64,000 nucleotides of DNA from Macrocybe gigantea (lineage: Eukaryota; Basidiomycota; Agaricomycetes; Agaricales; Callistosporiaceae): positions 310,001 to 374,000 of the forward strand of contig SJRY01000255.1 of NCBI GenBank assembly GCA_011319805.1, written 5' to 3'. A program made the translations under genes and the position numbers. A model generated the notes under the pieces. The model was not told the DNA's origin. It made no database searches and saw only the letters and a program-made list of their open reading frames with translations. Positions within the stretch are counted from its first letter, which is position 1, and each line of letters begins with the position of its first letter. Shown piece by piece: positions 21,517 through 32,600 of this stretch.

Positions 21517-23544
21517 ATGATCCACATTCTCAGAATGCGTCATTGCCTACTCGTCCCGGTCTCGCTCCTTTGTTGGCTCGCTAGTCTCAGCTTCGCCTAT
21601 GTCCCCGCCCATCCGACGAATTCTTCTCAAGAGGCCATCGAAGGAGGGCTCAATGTGACCGACATATCCAAGCTTCATCTGCGATGGTTTTCAAACGGGT
21701 GAGCACCGGTGGGTTCCGCTTACCCAAACGGCGCTTAATGGCGAAATGCGCAGCTCTTACTCTCAAAATGTCTCCTATCAGTTAGTGGGAAAGGAAAGCA
21801 ACGGGATCAGCAAGGTGACTGTGCATATTATATGCGTTGATCTGTACGCCGAGTCGTTCGACTGCAGGGCGCTCTGGTCCATTTCTCAGAGACAAGGGTC
21901 AATAATGCGACGCCTGGAAGTTCGTGTTCACACTTCTGTGTTATGACCGTCTTCCTCAAGGGTTTTCTCGTAATAATAGCTACCACGCCATGGATAGCCA
22001 TGGTCTCGTGCGACTTCAACGCTACAGACGCTTCACAAGAGATTGACATTTTCACCCTCGCTCGCGATAAAGGGGCAGTAGGCGCCGTCGGTTTTTTCTA
22101 TGCATCCATGGCTGGATACGAATGTTAATCACCAGAATAGGTTCTTTATTCTTTCTATTCCGCAGCATGCGTGATCAACCCTGAATATGCCGATCCACAA
22201 AATTTTGATCAAGTCTTTGACATCTTCTCGACGCAGAGTCTCACAAGTGCCCATCTCATCGAGTATCAGTTTGGACAGAGCAGCCCGGAGAATTACAGCA
22301 CTTATGCTGTATATGACTCGGCGCGATTGAACGATTCCTTTGGCATCATCAATACCACGATAACAGAAGGATACCCTCCTGCTCCTGGATATTTATTTGG
22401 CATCCTGCAGAGTTACAATGCTACTGCTGGTATTGACGACGCTTCCTCTAATAACACTGGGCATAGCGAAAACCCTCCGAGTGGCAGTTCATCAAACACA
22501 GCTCTAGCGATGTCTGTACCCTCAGTATTGTCCTCGTCTTTTGCGAAAATTTTAATGATATGGTAGGATTGTCCTTTACGCTATCACAGGCTGTGTCTCA
22601 GCTCTTTTCTGTATTGTCATCGTATCTGGGGTAAGCACCAATGATTCACTGTTAGCCTGTTTCCTGATCGTTTCTATCGCAGGCCATCAGAGCGATTCGA
22701 CATCCCGAGCGCTATGGTCCAAGGGCTAGGAATGGCAATGATGATGAAGGCCAAAGCCGAGCTAGAGGACTCACTCGCGCCATTCTCGATACCTTTCCTA
22801 TTGTGAAGTTTGGATCCAGTCAGACGGAGCAGAACGATCAGCCTTCGCCGACGTCTACGAAAGACGTCGAGGCTCAAAGCGTAGTGGCTAATGATGTGGA
22901 GCTCAAGGAATGGCAGGCGACGGTTGCCCAGGATTCTAGCCCGCAAGCACCATCGCGAAATCAGGAAGACGTAGATGTGAAACAGATCGCGGAGACAAAT
23001 ATGCCCATTAATCCCGTGCTCTCCAGCCGACCGTCTCAATCCTACTCGCCGGTTTCTGATACTTCGCCGGATAACGGCGAAGGTCCCTCGAAGAGTGCCA
23101 ATTCTCCGCGGAAAGATCGCGAAGACATCCTTCCAGCGGCCATCGGACACGAGACCTGTCCGATCTGCATCATGGACTTTGAGGAAGGCGATGACCTTCG
23201 TGTACTTCCTTGCGAAGGCAAGCATCGCTTCCATCAACAATGTGTTGATCCCTGGCTGCTGGAACTCTCCAGTTCCTGCCCAATCTGTCGGCAAGGTCGG
23301 TGTCGATTCTTCATATTCTTTAGCCTCATCCTGATAGTTTGCAGACTTCTTGGCACTCGAAAATATCCTTTCTGGAGAGTCACAAACACGATACGACGAT
23401 GAAGAGTATGACTACCCACGTCCTCAGACGCACTATTCCGCGCAAGGGAACAGGTTTTCCCGATACCTTCGTTTTGCAACACGACGCCGCCATCATAATC
23501 AAGAGGAAGGAGGTGAATCAATGGAACCGCATACTCCAATCTAG
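21517..23544 (+). CDS. PA-domain-like, single-pass membrane RING-H2 E3 ubiquitin ligase
   Basis: Likely an endomembrane ubiquitin ligase. Start ATG 21517 (or 21535) precedes a signal peptide (LLVPVSLLCWLASLSFAYVP). The lumenal part, about residues 30-290, has many N-glycosylation sequons and a protease-associated-like stretch: PWIAMVSCDFNATDAS, IDIFTLARDKGAVGAVGFFY. One membrane segment follows (MIVLYAITGCVSALFCIVIV, completed by splicing near 22515-22562), then a cytosolic disordered linker and a C3H2C3 RING: CPICIMDFEEGDDLRVLPC, then HRFHQQCVDPWLLE, then CPICR. The tail is Arg/His-rich. The PA-TM-RING order matches vacuolar/Golgi sorting ligases such as yeast Tul1-related or metazoan RNF13/RNF167 proteins. 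TAG at 23542-23544, convergent with the ataxin-3 gene. Confidence 0.88.
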
Positions 23545-23739
23545 TTTTTCCTCAATTCTATGTGGACTGCATCTATCTCACTGCCGCCGTCTAGCATATA
23601 ATATGTAGCATTCAGTATTCGTGTACACGATCAGAGCAACCAGTATGTTTAATGAATTATATCCGTAGTGCAAAAGGGATAATCGTTGGCAGCGATACGA
23701 AAAGCGTATTTTGTCGAATTTCATGGTAGAACTCATTGC

Positions 23740-25525
23740 TCATGCTCCAAACCGCGCCAATCTCCTCCGTCTCATCTCCTCCATATCAATTTCCTCTGCA
23801 TTGCCGACGGTGTCTTCTGAAAGTACCGATTCAGATTCTTCATTCTCTCTATCGGAAGGAACGGCTTGATCAGGCTCTTTCATTGGTTGCGGCGGGTGAT
23901 CCTGATTCGGTAAGCGCTCTGGCACAATGATGCCTCCAGGGGTTTGTTCTAACGATGCCTTCAAAGCAGCCTGCAAGTCTTCGTCATCGTCATCGTACAC
24001 TCGTTCATCGCTGTCATGATGGTAAGCGTTGTGAGCACCGAAATCGCCTTCAGTCCTCTCCGACTCGTCTATATGGTTCTGCGAATCGCGAGCCATCGCT
24101 TTGCTTTCCTCGATCGCCTGTCTCAACTGCTCGGCTTCTTCTTCTTGCCTCCTTCGCACCTGTCTCCTTGCTTCGAGCATAGAAGAAGTAAGACCAGAGG
24201 AGTTTTCCTCCCATAGATCCCTCTGTGCATTCTCCTGCTCCTCTCTCATGCGTTGCAGCATCATGCGATTTCGGGCGAGACTGGCTGCTACGGGATCGGC
24301 TTTTGGCTCCGCGGACGAATCCGTAGCTGGAATTGGTGTATCATGGACTGGTGGTGTATGCGCCCCCGAATCCACCTGAGGTTCTGTGCTACTGGAGGAA
24401 AGATATCGAAGCTGACCCTCGTTCAATTCTGGCCATGTATTGGGATCCTCGGCAGATGATGCAGAACTCATTAACGACGCTTGTAACGCCGCCTGAAGCT
24501 CCAAATCCTCGTCCTCGAGAACTCCAAAATTGTGAGAGAATTCGTTTGGTTGAGAGGATGTAGATGTAGTTGTTCTAGGTCTGGCCGAAATTGGTTCCGG
24601 AAGGGCGGATGCTATCTGGTCCGCCTCTGTACGAGGAAGGGCAAGAGGCGCGTTCGGATTGGCCTGAGTAACAGCGAAAACGGAATAGCCTAGAGAATGC
24701 TTTATATTACACATGGATTCAGCAAGCAACCTACATGACGTACCATCCGTTTCAGCTTGCTGCAGGAACATCCCTAGGTAAAGCTTCCCAACCCATTCGG
24801 GAGCAGAGAGCGAAGAATTGAGGTTAAACCAATGACCATCGCCCGGATCTTGGTCGATGATGGAATAAGCGGGACCAAAACGTCGTAGTGTGAACCAATG
24901 CTGGCTCAAATTTAAGATGAAAGCCAATTGCGTGCTAATGTCAAAAACGTTAGGAACCTATGACGATACTTAGTTGCTAGCACAGCATACTGAGGAATAT
25001 CTTGAAAAGGGCGCATTTCCTGGCCTCTCCATCGCACGAGCCTAAATGTGAGAAGGTGGGTCCTGTTCGATGCAGAAAATCAAACTAGCATCCTCACTTC
25101 AGACCCCACACTTCCAATGCCCTTTCTAAGACCTGGACGGAGAAAAAGCCTAAGATAGATATAAGCGACCTCCACTTTAGATGAATAGGAAACAACCTGT
25201 ATCGTCCATGTTCATGCTACCATGCTCCACATTAGCACTCGTGTCATAGCTTGCTTCCAGTGCATCTAAATCCCTCGCGATGACGGACAGATCTGGCGCA
25301 GAGAACTATATATATTAATTAGAACGTGTAAAACAGGTTCACGCAGGAGAGGACTTGCGTAGTTACCCTCTACATCATGTTAGATTCCAGGATCAGCTGT
25401 GTCTGTGGCAAAGTGGGGCGATACATACGCAGGAGATTGTTCAATGCATGCTGAGCACACAGCATTGATCCAGGCTGTTGTTGTTCATGATATATAAGTT
25501 CCTGTAGAGGTTCGAGGCCAGCCAT
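23740..25525 (-). CDS. Ataxin-3-like deubiquitinase (Josephin domain plus UIMs)
   Basis: Cysteine protease that trims ubiquitin chains in quality control. Start ATG 25525 (MAGLEPLQELIYHEQQQPG). The Josephin triad is intact: Cys in GSMLCAQHALNNLL, His in SQHWFTLRRFG, Asn in GHWFNLNSSLSAPEWVGKL. The domain ends about residue 190 with YSVFAVTQANPN. Three ubiquitin-interacting motifs follow: EDLELQAALQASL, AEQLRQAIEESKAM and DDEDLQAALKASL, separated by acidic and coiled regions. The C-terminus MEEMRRRRLARFGA resembles the basic tail of other ataxin-3 proteins. The 5' half is cut into small exons between 24930 and 25525. Unlike human ATXN3 there is no polyglutamine run. Confidence 0.92.
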
Positions 25526-26201
25526 GGTGGATTGACGTTAGATGGAGATAAAACAGCAAAATTGCGGAGAGACGCGTCGCCATTATGAGGTCACGTGAGA
25601 CTACACTTTCTTCGCTTCGCGTTTCATCATAAACCATCGTGACAGTCCACAAAGGTCTTTTCTACAATAATTTCTGCGCTATCGACGCAGACCTGCAATC
25701 CACAATCTTGTTGAGGTCATCCAGCCACATGCCACTCTTCAGCAAAGTGCATTTTAGATCCGTAGACTGTCTCCGTGGTTTCGGAGCTTCATGCCATTCC
25801 CCAGCCCACTCGTCAATACGCATGCCTAATGGCTGGGACCATGAAAGCTCTTCCGTCACCACCAAAAACCGCAGGCACGTCGTTTGCTCAAATTCTCTTC
25901 TTTACGATGCCTATTCTTGGGAAGAAATCCGGTATTATCTCCGTTTTCCGTTCGATCTCGGGCCGCGTATTTTTCACGAGGTCTTTTATTCCCTAGAGTT
26001 GCTCCTGCTGTGGCGCTTCCTCCATCGTGATGCTGTCCTTCGTGACGGCCTTCTCTTTCTCAAAGGAGCTGCGAGCAATTCCACGGACTGTGTTCTTGGA
26101 CGCGACCTAGCCGGCTTGTGTGGTCAGCTGAACGCCGCTTCTTTTGTTCAATTGTTCCATAAAACCACTAGACTTGAGCTCTCATACAGATTATTCCAAG
26201 A
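25526..26201. promoter_or_regulatory. Divergent promoter region, ataxin-3 / GH78, with CACGTG box
   Basis: 675 bp between opposing start codons. GTCACGTGA at 25590-25598 lies about 65 bp upstream of the ataxin-3 ATG. A long plus-strand frame (25639-26364) and open minus-strand segments are present but show no recognised family, so I do not call a gene here. Confidence 0.45.
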
Positions 26202-28677
26202 ATGTACATCTTTCTCCTTGCTGTTTTATATTTCCTCTTGTGTTGCAACGCCGTTGCACCACCTGGTCCTTGGGACGCATTCAACTTCGCCCCATCGAGC
26301 AGAATCGTTAGACCGAAATCCATCTTCTCCACCAGTGGCCAAGTTACGGGATCGCAACAGCTAATCAGCAACTTCTCTGGAGTGGCAACCATCAGTGGAC
26401 GTGGTTCTTTCGTTGTCGTTGACTTCGGACAGGAGGTTTACGGTCGCTTCCACTCGATGCGCTATGCACTCATCACTTATTCTCCTAGGTCGGTGGGACA
26501 CTCTCTTTAACCGTAGTGCGAGCAACTGCAGCATCCGGACTGTCTTTTGCGTTCACCGAATCGTCAGAATTCGTTGACCCACTTAAATCCGATGATTCTT
26601 GCCGTTCCGTTGCGACTGGAGATGGTGACGGAGTCCAGAACCTTCCCAGCCCATTAAGGATTGGAACATTTACTCAGACAATTGGAGAACAACGAGGAGG
26701 GTTCAGATACCTCACCATAGCCACAACAGGAGATGCGCCAGTTTCCATCTCGAATATCTCTTTGCATACCACTTGGATGCCGCATTGGGACGATCTGAGA
26801 GCTTACACTGGTTACTTCCTTGCTCGGGACAACGTCTTCCATGATCCTGAATTCTTGAATAAGTTGTGGTATGCCGGCGCTTACACAGTGCAGACAAATA
26901 CCATCGATTCCCATCAAGCACGCCAGGAACCGTGCCCTGGACCTCAAGGTCAGCGGATTTCGATCTTATCCTAAAAGCAACCCCAATCAGTCATCAGGTT
27001 GGGCGAATAACGCAACGGGCGGGCCAGTAGAGGGGCCTATTCTGGTTGATGGAGCCAAGAGAGATAGGTATGTCATGCACATTCCATATGGTGCATTAAT
27101 TCTGACTTAATTCCGTGACAAGGACTATTTGGCCTGGTACGTCAATGTCTATTACCAAACCCCTTTTTTAATGACGAAATGCGTTGCAGGCGACATGGGC
27201 ATATCTTCTCATACGGCGTTTGTCTCACTCAACGACCTTCTGCCATCTAAAAATGCATTGACTGTCATGTTTTCGACGCAAGACCCAGTTACCGGTGCGC
27301 TCCAATATTCCGGTCCACCTATCAACGCCCGGGGCAGTGATACGTACATCTGTTGGTCCATAATTGGCACCTACAATTACTGGCTCTATACCGGTGACCT
27401 TGACTTCGTCAGAACGGTGTGGGCGAATTATACGAAGGCATTGGCATTCCTCCAAAACCAAGTTGATTCATCTGGATTAATGAATGTTCCGATTTTCTTT
27501 GCGAATGATTGGGGTAGAGACAACGGTCAAGGGCACAATTCCGCTGCTAATGCAGTCCTATATCGGGTTTGTGGCATCCTGTACTATATCGTGGCATTCA
27601 GGCTGAGCACGGTATGGTGTTCAGTCATTGGTAACTGCTTCAGAGCTGGCGGACCAACTCGAAGACGCGGAACTATCTGTGGCCTATTCAGCCAATGCAA
27701 CGGCCTTGAAAAAGGCATACAACGATATTCTTTGGGACAATAGCGTTGGAATGTTCCGAGATAGCGATACTTCGACCTTGACACCTCAAGACGGTAATGC
27801 TTTGGCAGTATTGTTCAATGTTACGAATACCAAAGCGCAGAATGAGGCGATCAGTGATGGTCTGACGAAATTCTGGACTGACATTGGACCGCTGAGCCCT
27901 GAACTGAATGACACCATCATCCCCTTTGTCGGCGGATTTGAGGTAAGGTAAACCGTGGATCTTGTTTATAAAAACTGGGCGTGATGTGCTATAGGTGCAG
28001 GCACATTTTATCGCTGGTCGGGGCGAACGAGCGTTGGACCTGATACGTAAAGGTTTGTCAGCCAATCACACATTCTCAGTGACGCGACTCATCGTTGGCT
28101 GTTGTCCTAAGAGGTGAGAGCCTTTCAGCACCGATAGGCAAGAAATTTATTCTCGCAGTGGGGGTATATGCTCTACACCAATATCTCAGTCCAGTCAACG
28201 CTGTTGGAAGGGTTCACGGCAAACGGATCTCTTGGGTATTTGGCTTTGAATTCTGCAATGTGTGGGATGTTGATAGTTCTACCCAGCTATCGAGCGGCAG
28301 CAGGATACGACTTTGACCATTCTTACACGAGCCATGCACACGGATGGGCGACGGGCCCAACACCAGCGTTGACGTTCTTCGTCCTCGGACTTACGGTCAT
28401 GTCGCCTCAAGGTGCAACTTGGTCGATTGCTCCAGTAACGTCTGGCCTTGATTCGGCTGAGGGTGGGTTCGAAACAGGCTTGGGGTGGTTCGGCGTGAAA
28501 TGGAGCATCAATAACGGGACGTTCACGCTTTCCATTGAAGTGCCACGAAACACCAGAGGAACGGTAGCCGTACCAGGAACTGGAAGATTACAAGTCGATG
28601 GAAAGGATTTCATCTTGGCGGAGGATTCCTTGCTAAGAATGGCTGGAGGTGGCCACACGATCACTCGAGTTCTATAG
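26202..28677 (+). CDS. Secreted glycoside hydrolase family 78 alpha-L-rhamnosidase-like
   Basis: Predicted extracellular enzyme releasing L-rhamnose from plant pectin or flavonoid glycosides. Start ATG 26202 gives a signal peptide (MYIFLLAVLYFLLCCNAVA). A beta-rich N-terminal region (SFVVVDFGQE joined to VGGTLSLTVVRA) comes before the six-hairpin alpha/alpha barrel: HDPEFLNKLWYAGAYTVQTN, VDGAKRDRTIWPGDMGISSH (contains the family's acidic catalytic region), CWSIIGTYNYWLYTGDLDFV, NDWGRDNGQGHNSAANAVLY, WGYMLYTNISVQSTLLEGF and SYTSHAHGWATGPTPALTFF. A C-terminal beta domain ends at TAG 28675-28677. The joint just before WGYML is uncertain because several short splice options fit. Several N-glycosylation sites are present. 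Substrate specificity inside GH78 is inferred. Confidence 0.9.
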
Positions 28678-28684
28678 GTCATGC

Positions 28685-29099
28685 TAAGGTAGAAGACACT
28701 CACAATCCACCAACGTCACGTGTTTTTCCAAAATGGGCGAAACATGGAATAACTCGAGCTACACTGTGTTTTCCGGAGGTTTTTTCTTTAGGAATCAATG
28801 ATATGAATGTATTTGTGAAGACTGGATAGTTAGTTTGGTGAGATTTGTGGTTGGGGACATGCTAATACTCGAACAATATTCATTGAGAGATTATGTCAGC
28901 ACTTATGAAAATCTGCTATCAGAGAGTCGACGGCAACGGCTATTGCAAAAGCAACTATAGAGTCTTCACAAATACATTCATGTCATTGATTCCTAGAGAA
29001 AAAACCTCCGGAAAACACAATGTAGCTCGAGTTATTCCGTGTTTCGCCCATTTTGGAAAAGCACGTGACGTTGGTGGATTATGAGTGTCTTCTACCTTA
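28685..29099. repeat. Large imperfect inverted repeat (139-bp arms, 137-bp spacer)
   Basis: The left arm 28685-28823 and right arm 28961-29099 are reverse complements at 133 of 139 positions with no gap. All six differences are C/T transitions. A plus-strand RNA would pair at 137 of 139 positions if G-U pairs are counted. No clear target-site duplication or transposase is present. It sits between the GH78 stop codon and the ATG27 start. Confidence 0.93.
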
Positions 29100-29192
29100 T
29101 TTACTTCAAATGGTTTTGCCAAACAACTCTTGCCACGAGGCTGCCGGAGTCGCTGTTGCACTCAAATTTAGCAACAGTTGTCCTCCTTCGCT

Positions 29193-30323
29193 ATGATTCC
29201 TCGGCCATTGAGCATGCTTCCAACATTCTTGCTCCCATTGCTTCTTATATACACACCTGTCGTCTTTGCTGATGACGAGGCGACATTCGACTGCCGTCCG
29301 ACAGTAGACAACCTCAAATACAATCTAATTCAGTTGGCAGGGGAACATACGATAAACAAAACGCGAGAAGCACCTCCAAGTACGATGGTGGACGTTCTGA
29401 GATTTAACCTATGTGAGGACCTTAAGATAGTGGACGGCGTTCCGACGGTCGACCAGGTTAGTTACATGCAGTCGTTCCCGCAGTAGTTGTCTCAACAGCT
29501 GTTGGACCTTCCGCAGTGTAAATCGGGCACACGGGCATGTCTCACGATTTTGAATCAAAAACCGGACGAAAAGGATCGAATATTTTCAGTAATACCGCTG
29601 GTCAATTCATCATCTCTTCATCCAACGTACAAAACCGGCGGTGAATCATGTGCGTCGGAGGTCAATTATGCTGCAGCGTTTTGTGGCTTTGACTGGTTTT
29701 GCAGCGTCTAGGTTTTTATCTGTACTGTTTGAGGGTCCGGAGTACCCCCACTACAGCAATTCTACATATGTTGCACAGTCACTCGAATTAACGCTGTATT
29801 GCGTCGCCGATGAGAACGAATCCGAACTAGAATTTAAATCTTACGACGGTGCCAAAGCCAAAGTCGAATGGCATACTAAAAAAGCATGCCCTGTCGAAGA
29901 CAACAACGACGACGACAAGGGTGGCTCGCCCACAGGCGGGGATAACGATGGGGAAAAGGATTCCGAGAAGGATGGCAGCAGTGTAGGTAGCGGAATTGGA
30001 TGGTTCTTCCTAATGTAAGCTACATGTTTCCGCCGCTAAGCATCTTTCAAATGGATCATCTGTCCTTTAGGCTTCTCCTTGCGTTTGCGATGTATTTTGC
30101 GTTGGGAGCTTATTACAACTATTCGACATATGGTGCTAGCGGTGCCGATCTCATCCCGTGAGTGGACAAGAATCCATCGTTCTATCAGCTGATTGAATGG
30201 TTCGTCAGACACCGGGACTTCTGGAAGGAGGTGCCATATATGCTCAGTGACGTTGTCTCGCATCTTTGCTCCTCTGTGCGTCCGAGACGTTCATCGAACC
30301 GCGGCGGATATATTGCTGTGTAA
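29193..30323 (+). CDS. ATG27: Autophagy-related protein Atg27 (type I membrane protein with MRH-like lumenal domain)
   Basis: Atg27 cycles among Golgi, vacuole and Atg9 vesicles and helps deliver membrane for autophagosomes. Start ATG 29193 is followed by a signal peptide (MLPTFLLPLLLIYTPVVFA). The lumenal domain contains FDCRPTVDNLKYNLIQLAGE, VLRFNLCEDLKI, CKSGTRACLTILNQK, and GPEYPHYSNS with the family's cysteines. An Asp/Gly/Lys-rich linker precedes a single membrane segment (GWFFLMLLLAFAMYFALGAY, completed by an intron) and the conserved cytosolic tail HRDFWKEVPYMLSDVVSHLC then RPRRSSNRGGYIAV, ending TAA 30321-30323. Five introns join in frame. The upstream 95 bp to the inverted repeat must contain its promoter, so the repeat could affect its expression. 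Confidence 0.9.
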
Positions 30324-30627
30324 AAAGTAGATGAGCTTTCGTTTTGGATACCATCCTCTTTGCGCACAGCTCGCGAGCCATACCCTCGTTGTTGACGGAT
30401 TTTTTCTGTTGGTGGACGTGCTTGCAAATTGCATGCTATGAGCATTAATTCTTTAGACACTATTACACTACCAGCTAATGCACAATCTGGCAATATTATG
30501 CATGAGTTCTGCGACAGTGCCTTGTTTGGATTGGATGCTGCCTTTCGCGCGTACACGTGATGATGGCGCGTTTAGAATTGACTGAAACTTGCTATGCCCT
30601 GGAGTCGTCTCCCTCCATCTTTCTCCC
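30324..30627. other. Short intergenic region between ATG27 and viroplasmin-domain gene
   Basis: 304 bp, downstream of ATG27 and upstream of the next plus-strand gene. No coding or RNA feature beyond shadows of short frames. Confidence 0.45.
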
Positions 30628-32082
30628 ATGGCTAAACAAAAGTGGTATGTTGTGACGAAAGGGTTGATACCCGGCATATACTGGACATGGTGAGTAACTA
30701 GGCCTCGCAACCACGTTTTGACTCATCCTTACCGGTTCCGCGTGCAGGACAGCCACAGCACCTCATGTACAAGGTGTACCCGGTGCTGTACATCAAAGCT
30801 TTAATACTGAGGCAGAAGCCATACGTGCATACCAAGAAGCTCGCAGCCAGCATCAGCTAGAGGTCATCGGAGGCCCTAGTGCGGGCGAATCTAGTCCGAA
30901 ACCTTCTACCACGTCACCACCATCACCTCGTCCACCTGCCAGGGTCTCCGTAGAGACAAGCACGACGACGAGTCAAACGTCAACGCCTAGGTCCTTCCTA
31001 CGTCATACCGCGTCGGTGCCATCCTCGGCAAACACTCAGCCTGCTCGTTCTCCTTCCCCTACGGTAATTCATGCCAACGTCTCTTATACACGCGGAATGT
31101 CCCCTTCTGCTTGTACAGTGACGCCGCGCAGTACACGAGCGCAGCCGCTGACTCAGCCACCCACCCCACGCGCAGTATTTCAGACGCCCAGTGAGTTGCC
31201 GTCGTATCCGAGTGACTCGGAATCATCCGCTTCGGAGGATTCTTTCGATTTAGCGTATGAGAACACTCCGCCGCCTGCTCAATACAGATCGAGGGTATCC
31301 TCACCTCTGCGCAAAAGTCATTCCACGGGTTCCGCGTCTCCCAAGATGGCGATTATAATGACTCCGCGAACGACAGTAGGGGTCGAAATGCCCTCTACAA
31401 CCACGCCCCTTGAAAGCGCGCTTGATCCGCCCTTGGTATTGCCCTTAGAAAGAAAGGACTCGAAACCATTATTGAGCCCGCTTCAGTCTATCGATATATC
31501 TACTCCAAGGCATGCAGCACGCATGTCACCAAGGAGCCCAACAAAACATCAGGCTGATACGCCTACCCGCTACAATCCTATCCTAGCAGAAGTCCGAGAT
31601 GATATCAAGACACCTGTCCCGTCTCAGAAGCCAATGGCCCTCGGGACCCGTTGTTGTCATACCTGCCCGTATTGTAGTGTCCCAGCAGAGTACAGGTCCA
31701 ACCCAGCGTATGAGATTGTTTCAAGCCCGCAAGAATCAACTGGACCTGAATCTCCGCCCCCTTCGCTTTCTTTCTCGGTGCCGGAGGAATGCTGGCACTT
31801 GTGTCGTCAATGTCATCAATTGACTCACTACACCTCAAAGCCGCTGACGCCAGGTGAAATGTCTCGTCCGAACCATGTTCCCGTCACAACTCATGAGTCG
31901 CTGTTGGATCCACGTTCACCGATGCCGAAAACAGCAGTCATACCTGGGCTTGCAAAGTCAGTCGGCTTGCATGCCTTCCTTACAGCAACTAACCATGTCG
32001 TGACTGCAGCTCCATTTCGTTTGGACGGCCGTCTCCAAATCTAGACCTTGAAAGTCGCATGCAAAGCGCCTTGTTTGTTTGA
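30628..32082 (+). CDS. Protein with N-terminal viroplasmin / RNase H1 hybrid-binding-type domain and two Cys-rich motifs
   Basis: The first ~50 residues, KWYVVTKGLIPGIYW then APHVQGVPGAVHQSFNTEAE, match the small domain shared by caulimovirus viroplasmin and the N-terminus of eukaryotic RNase H1, which binds RNA/DNA hybrids or dsRNA. No RNase H catalytic domain follows. Instead there are ~300 Ser/Pro/Thr-rich residues and two Cys/His clusters, RCCHTCPYCSVPAEY and CWHLCRQCHQLTHY, that could bind zinc. Start ATG 30628; intron near 30690-30748. The C-terminus depends on a 60-nt candidate intron near 31958-32011 with GTCAGT donor, CTAAC branch and CTGCAG acceptor: spliced, it ends at TGA 32080-32082; unspliced, at TAG 32042-32044. 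Such domains are common in mushroom genomes; this is a cellular gene, not a viral copy as far as can be seen. Function unknown. Confidence 0.78.
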
Positions 32083-32600
32083 AGGAAATGTTTCGCACTG
32101 CCATCCTGGTATGCGCTGCGATTATGTATATATATTATGGTGGGTCCTTAAACGGGTCCACGGCCGCGATAATCTGTATTTGTGTCCCTTGCTTGGGACT
32201 GGGATTGCTATGGTATACTTTGCTCCAACACTGTTACGATTACCATCCGTGCCTGTATGTTGTTCTCGAGTTCTAGTTTAGTTTGAAATTCGTCGTTCAT
32301 TTCCTAATCTTGGAGAGATTCACCAACCCTGATCATTTATTCAACATGGTAACTCAGTTAGCCATAGCTCGTCTTTGGAATGCATGCTCTTCAAGAATAC
32401 GAACAATCTACCATATGACCATTATATGCAAGACTTCTAACGACCAGCAGCTTGTTGCCGTCAGAATCCACGTGCTTGGCCTCTCTGGCTGGCCGACTCT
32501 CGACACCTTCTGCCAATGAAGCTGCACAGCATGTCCTCAAGGAATAGATCGGTGTAGAGTCAACTGGACAAAGCCGCTCATAGTTGCGGGAGGAATCCCC
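32083..32600. other. Gene-poor stretch
   Basis: Open frame 32088-32276 would encode a short hydrophobic peptide (ILVCAAIMYIYYGG) but has no other support and may be 3' UTR. A CACGTG lies at 32469-32474. Nothing firm. Confidence 0.35.

Noticed and set aside
25700..26120. Minus-strand protein-like segments (for example VPAVFGGDGRAFMVPA and SFEKEKAVTKDSITMEEA) in one register
   Set aside because: They are interrupted by in-frame stops without clear introns and have no recognised match; could be an unrecognised small gene, but support is too thin.
25639..26364. 241-codon plus-strand frame between ataxin-3 and GH78
   Set aside because: No family resemblance, overlaps the signal peptide start of the well-supported GH78 gene in another frame, and lies in a divergent promoter region.
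27950..28170. 2-nt microexon or frameshift in the GH78 gene before WGYML
   Set aside because: A longer exon reading through RKGLSANHTFSVTRLI with one intron also restores the frame, so an exotic explanation is not needed.
28685..29099. Classification of the inverted repeat as a typical MITE
   Set aside because: No target-site duplication or known terminal sequence could be found; kept as an unclassified inverted repeat.
30628..30830. Endogenous plant-virus (caulimovirus) insertion
   Set aside because: Only the small viroplasmin-type domain is present, in a spliced gene with fungal features and no reverse transcriptase, coat or movement genes nearby; the domain is shared with cellular RNase H1.
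32088..32276. Short hydrophobic peptide frame downstream of the viroplasmin-domain gene
   Set aside because: No start context, homology or conservation evidence; more likely 3' UTR.
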